Assembly (NCBI GenBank): GCA_017577925.1
Contig: PKQU01000052.1
Span: 1-10,665, forward strand
Reading direction: 5' to 3'
Origin: Bacillota bacterium
Lineage (GTDB): Bacteria; Bacillota; Bacilli; Calditerricolales; Calditerricolaceae
Length of the DNA: 10,665 nucleotides
In this document: positions 6,826 to 10,665 of the stretch, piece by piece
How positions within the stretch are numbered: the stretch's first letter is position 1
Layout: every line of letters starts with the position of its first letter
The notes under the pieces: model-generated
What the model saw: only the letters and a program-made list of their open reading frames with translations
Databases searched by the model: none
What the model was told of the DNA's origin: nothing
Made by a program: the position numbers and the translations under genes

Positions 6826-8502
6826 TCAATGGCCCCCGGGGATCATCCATGGCATCCCGTACGCCTGCAGCGCGGTCAACACGCACAGGACGAGAAGAAG
6901 CAGGAGGCTGTGCTTGAGGGTGAAGCGGAACAGGTCGGACTCCTTCCCCACCAGGCCCACGGCCGCGCAGGCCACCGCGACGGACTGGGGCGAAATCATC
7001 TTCCCCGTCACGCCGCCCGTGGTGTTGGCCGCAACGAAGAGCGTCGGATCGATGCCGATGCGCTCGCCGGTCACCTTTTGCAGGTTGCCAAAGAGGGCGT
7101 TGGATGACGTGTCGCTGCCGGTCAGAAAGACCCCCAACCACCCCAGCACGGGAGAGAAGAACGGGAACAGGCTGCCGGTCGCCGCCAGCGCCAGCCCGAG
7201 CGTGGCCGACTGCCCGGAATAATTGGCGATGTAGGCAAAGCCCAGGACGGCGCCGACGGTAACAATCGGCCGGGACAGCTCGCACACCGTCTCGCCAAAC
7301 AGCTTGAACCAGTCGCGCCACGGCATGCGGATCAGAAACTTGGTCAGGAGAGCGGTCACGAAGATGGCCGTCCCCGTTGCCCCGATCCAATCGAATTTGA
7401 ACTCCGCCGCGTACGGCGTCACCGTTTCCACCACGGGTGGCACCTTTTGCACCCCATTGTGCAGGAACGGCACGGGTACCTGGATCGTAAAGGAACTGAG
7501 CACATCCTTCACCGGCTTGAGACTCCAGATCCCGATGACAACCGTGAGGAGCAAGAACGGCGACCACGCCTTGACCGCCTGGCCCAGGGTGTACCCCGTC
7601 CCGCCGGCCGTTGCGGCCGCTTCCCGGTGACCGCTTTCGCGGGCCGGAATGTGCACGGGACGTCCCTGCACAAAGCGGAAGATGTACGCCGGCCGCCATA
7701 CCTTCAAGAAGCCCGCCGTCACCGCCAGGCTAACCAGCGCCGAGGTGATGTCCGGCAGCTCGTGGCTGATGAAGTTGGCCGTCACATACTGGGCGGCGGC
7801 AAAGGAGAGACCCGCCACGAGGGTGGCCGGCCACGTTTCCCGGATGCCGCGCCAGCCGTCCATGATGGCCACCAGCCAGAACGGCACGAGGATCGACAAC
7901 AGCGGCAACTGGCGTCCGGCCATCTGGCTGATCAGCATCGGGTCGATTCCCGATACCGACCCGGCGACGGTAATGGGGATCCCCACGCCACCCCAGGCTA
8001 CCGGTGCCGTGTTGGCGATGAGGCACAACCCGGCGGCGTACAGCGGATGGAAACCCAAGCCCGCCAGAAGCGCTGCGGTAATGGCCACCGGCGTGCCGAA
8101 ACCCGCCGCCCCTTCAAGGAAGGCGCCAAAGCAAAAGGACACCAAGATGGCCTGTAGCCGCTGGTCTTCGGTGATCGCCACCACGGAGGAACGAATGATG
8201 GCAAACTGCCCGCTCTTCACCGTAATCTTGTACAGAAAGACAGCGGTTACGATAATCCACGCGATCGGCCACAAGCCATACGCAATCCCGTAGCCGGTTG
8301 CCGCCAGGGCCATCGAAACCGGCATGCGGTAGACGAACACAGCGATCAAGACGGTCAGCGCAACGGTGATCAGGCCGGCCTTGTGCCCCGGCATGCGGCG
8401 AACGGCCAGGGCGTAGAAGAAGAAGACGATCGGAAGCAAGGCGACAAACACCGACAGCCACAGATTGCCGCCTACCGGCGCATAGACTTGGTTCCACGCC
8501 AT
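6826..8502 (-). CDS. lctP: L-lactate permease (LctP family)
   Basis: This is a multi-helix inner membrane carrier (roughly 12-14 hydrophobic segments, 558 residues, normal for the family) that takes up lactate, probably with protons. Known relatives also move D-lactate and glycolate. Family landmarks are GAFLEGAAGFGTPVAI (126-141), NTAPVAWGGVGIP (164-176), GFAYIANYSGQSATLG (421-436), LTGSDTSSNALFGNLQ (460-475) and NTTGGVTGKMISPQS (493-507). A hydrophilic loop lies at about 275-310. The ATG follows a GAGGGGGGAG ribosome binding site by about 4-5 nt. It is the first gene of the minus-strand operon, reading from the divergent control region. The 121-base gap to lutR has no intrinsic terminator. 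Substrate assignment is strengthened by the lutABC genes downstream. Confidence 0.95.
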   Translation of the reverse strand: MAWNQVYAPVGGNLWLSVFVALLPIVFFFYALAVRRMPGHKAGLITVALTVLIAVFVYRMPVSMALAATGYGIAYGLWPIAWIIVTAVFLYKITVKSGQFAIIRSSVVAITEDQRLQAILVSFCFGAFLEGAAGFGTPVAITAALLAGLGFHPLYAAGLCLIANTAPVAWGGVGIPITVAGSVSGIDPMLISQMAGRQLPLLSILVPFWLVAIMDGWRGIRETWPATLVAGLSFAAAQYVTANFISHELPDITSALVSLAVTAGFLKVWRPAYIFRFVQGRPVHIPARESGHREAAATAGGTGYTLGQAVKAWSPFLLLTVVIGIWSLKPVKDVLSSFTIQVPVPFLHNGVQKVPPVVETVTPYAAEFKFDWIGATGTAIFVTALLTKFLIRMPWRDWFKLFGETVCELSRPIVTVGAVLGFAYIANYSGQSATLGLALAATGSLFPFFSPVLGWLGVFLTGSDTSSNALFGNLQKVTGERIGIDPTLFVAANTTGGVTGKMISPQSVAVACAAVGLVGKESDLFRFTLKHSLLLLLVLCVLTALQAYGMPWMIPGGH

Positions 8503-8551
8503 GCACTCCCCCCTCTCATCTTATTCAGAATTTTTATTGTACTCGTAATTG

Positions 8552-8580
8552 ATATTAAAACCAAATGATCAACTTGTCAA
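8552..8580 (-). promoter_or_regulatory. Sigma-A-type promoter for the lctP-lutR-lutABC operon
   Basis: On the minus strand a perfect TTGACA (8580-8575) is followed after 17 bp by TAATAT (8557-8552), four of six matches to the -10 consensus. The region is strikingly AT-rich. The -35 sits in an 11-bp dyad ACTTGTCAAGT (8572-8582) and abuts the candidate operator at 8581-8593. The spacer holds a further half-box, GATCA (8567-8571). The predicted start would be about 40 bases before the lctP ATG. Confidence 0.65.
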
Positions 8581-8593
8581 GTCATCAGATCAT
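8581..8593. promoter_or_regulatory. Candidate LutR operator, box A (lctP side)
   Basis: The 13-bp sequence GTCATCAGATCAT differs from box B only in its central base. Its core ATC-N-GAT is an odd-centred dyad, as expected for a dimeric GntR-type regulator. It lies directly against the -35 element of the lctP promoter, where bound repressor would block RNA polymerase. Assignment to LutR is inferred from the adjacent gene and the duplication of the box. Confidence 0.6.
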
Positions 8594-8603
8594 CTAAATA
8601 TTG

Positions 8604-8633
8604 TTGCAATACTACACCACCCGCCGGTAAAAT
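8604..8633 (+). promoter_or_regulatory. Sigma-A-type promoter for glcD-glcF
   Basis: On the plus strand TTGCAA (8604-8609, 4 of 6) is followed after 18 bp by TAAAAT (8628-8633, 5 of 6). The predicted start near 8640 gives a leader of about 50 bases that contains box B and the ribosome binding site GGGAGGAGG (8673-8681). The -35 is weak, so activation or another start site remains possible. Confidence 0.5.
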
Positions 8634-8658
8634 AGAAAAAGGATTCTGTAAATATCGG

Positions 8659-8671
8659 GTCATCTGATCAT
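8659..8671. promoter_or_regulatory. Candidate LutR operator, box B (glcD side)
   Basis: GTCATCTGATCAT repeats box A exactly apart from the central base, 78 bp away. It lies downstream of the predicted glcD promoter start and ends one base before the glcD ribosome binding site, so a bound regulator could act as a roadblock. No other copy was noticed in the window, including the lutR-lutA and lctP-lutR gaps. Confidence 0.6.
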
Positions 8672-8690
8672 TGGGAGGAGGAACGCACCG

Positions 8691-10127
8691 ATGGGCAGCC
8701 TGCCCGCAACCGTGAAACGGGAACTGGTCACCGCAGTCGGCGCGGCGCACGTGCGGGATGATCCGGAGGCCCTTCTCGCCTATTCATATGACGCGACCCC
8801 GCTGTTTCAGGCCATGCCCGCCGCCGTCGTCTTTCCGGGAAACACCGAGGAAGTGGCCGCGGTATTACGCATCGCCAGCCGTCATCGCATCCCGGTTGTC
8901 CCGCGGGGCAGCGGAACCAACCTGAGCGCCGGGACCGTTCCCGTAGAGGGCGGCATCGTCCTCGTGCTGACGCGGCTCAATCGCATCCTCGAGATCGACG
9001 AGGAAAATCTGACGGCAACGGTCCAACCCGGCGTCGTTACGCAGCACCTGCACGAGGCCGTCGAGGCGCGAGGGCTCTTTTATCCGCCCGACCCCGGCAG
9101 CATGCGCATTTCCACCATCGGCGGCAACATCGCCGAATGTGCCGGCGGTCTGCGCGGCCTCAAATACGGCACCACAAAGGACTACGTGCTCGGCCTCGAG
9201 GCGGTCCTGATGTCCGGGGAGGTAATGCGCACCGGCGGCAAGCTGGTCAAGGACGTGGCCGGCTACGACCTCACCCGCCTCCTCGTCGGGTCGGAAGGCA
9301 CACTGGCCGTCATCACCGAGGCGACATTACGCCTGTTGCCCAAACCGGAACACCGCAAAGTCATGAGCGCCCTTTTCGACGATCTGTACAGCGCCGCCCG
9401 CGCGGTGTCCCGCATCATCGCCCACCGCATCATCCCGTGCACGCTGGAGTTTATGGACCAGGCCACGGTCCAGGTGGTCGAAGACTACATGCGCATCGGC
9501 CTTCCCACCGACATCGCCGCCTTCCTGCTCATCGAACAAGACGGTCCGGAGGAAGTGGTGGAACGCGACCTTCAGCGCATCGCCGCCATCTGCGAGGATT
9601 CCGGCGCACGGGAGATCCGGGTGGCCGCCACCGAGGAGGAAGGCGAAGCGCTGCGCACCGCCCGCCGCACGGCGCTGTCGGCCCTGGCCCGCTTGCGCCC
9701 GACAACGATCCTCGAAGACGCTACCGTCCCGCGCGCGCAGATCGCGCCAATGGTGGAACGTATCGCGCAGATCGCGAAAAAATACGACCTGCTCATCTGC
9801 ACCTTCGGCCACGCGGGCGACGGCAACCTCCATCCCACCTGCCCGACTGATGCCCGCAACGCGGAGGAAATCGCTCGCGTTGAGCAAGCGTTCAAGGAGA
9901 TTTTTGCCGCCGCCATCGAACTGGGCGGCACCGTCACCGGCGAACACGGCGTCGGTGCCGTCAAAGCGCCGTACCTCGAATGGAAGGTGGGACCGACGGG
10001 ATTGGAGGTACTGAGAGGGATCAAGCACGCCTTTGATCCCGAGGGGCTGCTCAATCCCGGGAAAATCTTCCCTCCGGATGGGCGGAAACGGAAGGTGATC
10101 CATCGTGTCCCGCACCCCCACGCCTGA
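8691..10127 (+). CDS. glcD: FAD-linked 2-hydroxyacid dehydrogenase, GlcD type (glycolate oxidase / D-lactate dehydrogenase)
   Basis: GlcD is the flavin subunit that oxidises glycolate or D-lactate and passes electrons to an iron-sulfur partner. The 478-residue product has an FAD-binding domain of PCMH type (about 40-220), with PRGSGTNLSAG (71-81), PPDPGSMRISTIGGNIAECAGG from 132 and KDVAGYDLTRLLVGSEGTLAVITE (187-210). An FAD-oxidase C-terminal domain (about 220-460) follows, with FGHAGDGNLHP (372-382), where metal and substrate ligands lie in relatives, GEHGVG (417-422) and FDPEGLLNPGKIF (448-460). Length fits GlcD/YsfC. The ATG is 9 nt after GGGAGGAGG. glcF follows with an overlap, giving a D-F order with no glcE between them, as in Bacillus YsfC-YsfD. 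Sequence alone does not separate glycolate from D-lactate specificity. The neighbouring lactate permease makes D-lactate attractive. Confidence 0.92.
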   Translation: MGSLPATVKRELVTAVGAAHVRDDPEALLAYSYDATPLFQAMPAAVVFPGNTEEVAAVLRIASRHRIPVVPRGSGTNLSAGTVPVEGGIVLVLTRLNRILEIDEENLTATVQPGVVTQHLHEAVEARGLFYPPDPGSMRISTIGGNIAECAGGLRGLKYGTTKDYVLGLEAVLMSGEVMRTGGKLVKDVAGYDLTRLLVGSEGTLAVITEATLRLLPKPEHRKVMSALFDDLYSAARAVSRIIAHRIIPCTLEFMDQATVQVVEDYMRIGLPTDIAAFLLIEQDGPEEVVERDLQRIAAICEDSGAREIRVAATEEEGEALRTARRTALSALARLRPTTILEDATVPRAQIAPMVERIAQIAKKYDLLICTFGHAGDGNLHPTCPTDARNAEEIARVEQAFKEIFAAAIELGGTVTGEHGVGAVKAPYLEWKVGPTGLEVLRGIKHAFDPEGLLNPGKIFPPDGRKRKVIHRVPHPHA

Positions 10128-10665
10128 TCCGACCATCGCGATGCCGCCAACAGAACAGGAGCAAGGGCCCGTTCCCGACGCCCGCACCGCCCGGCTTCAG
10201 CGACACCTGCAGGAGGTGTTGGACGGCGACGAGCTGGAAAACTGCATGCGCTGCGGATTTTGCCAGCCGGCCTGCCCCACGTTTCAGGAAACCGGGTACG
10301 AGGCCGCGTCGCCCCGCGGGCGCATCGCGCTGATGAAGGCCGTCAAAGACGGCCTCCTCGTGCCCGACGAGGCCTTCCGACACCAGCTCGACCTGTGCCT
10401 CGGCTGCCGGGCCTGCGAGCCGGCCTGTCCCTCGGGCGTCCGGTACGGCCACCTGCTCGAACAGGCCCGCGAAGCCCTCGCCGCCCACGCGCCGATGCCG
10501 TGGGGTGTGCGCCTTGCGCGCAAGGTGTTTTTCACCCACGTGTTTCCCCATCCGCGGAGGCTGAAGCGGTTGGGTCGCCTCCTGCGCTTCTACCAAACGT
10601 CGGGGCTGCAAACGGCGGTGCGCAAAAGCGGCCTGCTGCGCCTCCTTCCCGCCCACCTGCGCGAC
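10105..10665 (+). CDS. glcF: Iron-sulfur subunit GlcF of glycolate oxidase / D-lactate dehydrogenase (partial, runs off the window)
   Basis: The frame is open to the right edge, so only the first 187 codons are present. Two classical ferredoxin motifs are visible: CMRCGFCQPACPTF (Cys 47, 50, 53, 57) and CLGCRACEPACPSG (Cys 98, 101, 104, 108), each expected to hold a 4Fe-4S cluster. The stretch EAASPRGRIALMKAVKDG between them is typical of GlcF/YsfD. The missing C-terminal part should carry two CCG domains like those of LutA. The GTG at 10105 is chosen because it follows GGAAGGTGAT, a good ribosome binding site, and overlaps the end of glcD by 23 bases. The in-frame ATG at 10141 has no such site. 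With the GTG start the protein has about 30 poorly structured, Pro-rich residues before the conserved part. It would accept electrons from GlcD and pass them toward the quinone pool. Confidence 0.9.
   Translation, partial: MSRTPTPDPTIAMPPTEQEQGPVPDARTARLQRHLQEVLDGDELENCMRCGFCQPACPTFQETGYEAASPRGRIALMKAVKDGLLVPDEAFRHQLDLCLGCRACEPACPSGVRYGHLLEQAREALAAHAPMPWGVRLARKVFFTHVFPHPRRLKRLGRLLRFYQTSGLQTAVRKSGLLRLLPAHLRD

Noticed and set aside
6692..7699. A minus-strand open frame of about 335 codons inside lctP
   Set aside because: It is a frame-shifted shadow of lctP, rich in Arg and Gly, with no conserved motif, while the lctP frame carries all family landmarks.

Overview
The window looks like chromosomal DNA of a GC-rich member of the Bacillota, probably a spore-forming and possibly thermophilic Bacilli relative. 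The reasons are strong AAGGAGG-type ribosome binding sites before most genes, AT-rich sigma-A-like promoters (TTGACA with 17-bp spacers) set in GC-rich coding DNA, Rho-independent terminators, an exported DUF1002 protein of the YpuA type, and a lutABC operon of Bacillus type. The genus cannot be fixed from the sequence alone. I see no mobile element, RNA gene or CRISPR array.

Layout, left to right. (1) 45-1664, minus strand: a sodium-coupled NSS-family transporter followed 3 bp later by a 35-codon membrane microprotein resembling the MetS small subunit. Together they look like a MetPS-type amino-acid importer, with a clear promoter at 1719-1747. (2) 1893-2795, minus strand: a single-gene unit for a secreted DUF1002 protein, closed by a strong terminator. 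(3) 2937-8502, minus strand: lctP - lutR/lldR - lutA - lutB - lutC, a lactate permease, a FadR-type regulator and the three-protein iron-sulfur L-lactate oxidation complex. There is no internal terminator and there is a terminator after lutC. lutA, lutB and lutC are packed or overlapping, so the block is probably one operon. (4) 8503-8690: an AT-rich divergent control region with a promoter on each strand and two copies of a 13-bp box GTCATCNGATCAT, one at each promoter. (5) 8691 to the right edge, plus strand: glcD and the start of glcF, a flavoprotein / iron-sulfur 2-hydroxyacid dehydrogenase pair of the glycolate oxidase or D-lactate dehydrogenase type, cut by the window end.

How it fits together (inference from family knowledge): LctP brings in lactate (members also carry glycolate). 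LutABC oxidises L-lactate to pyruvate and feeds electrons to the respiratory chain. GlcD-GlcF would do the same for a second substrate, D-lactate or glycolate. The FadR-type regulator encoded inside the left arm probably controls both arms through the paired boxes. The locus thus reads as a two-route 2-hydroxyacid utilisation regulon. No wholly new system is evident. The most useful points are the easily missed MetS-like microprotein, the paired candidate operator boxes and the pairing of two oxidation routes under one control region.
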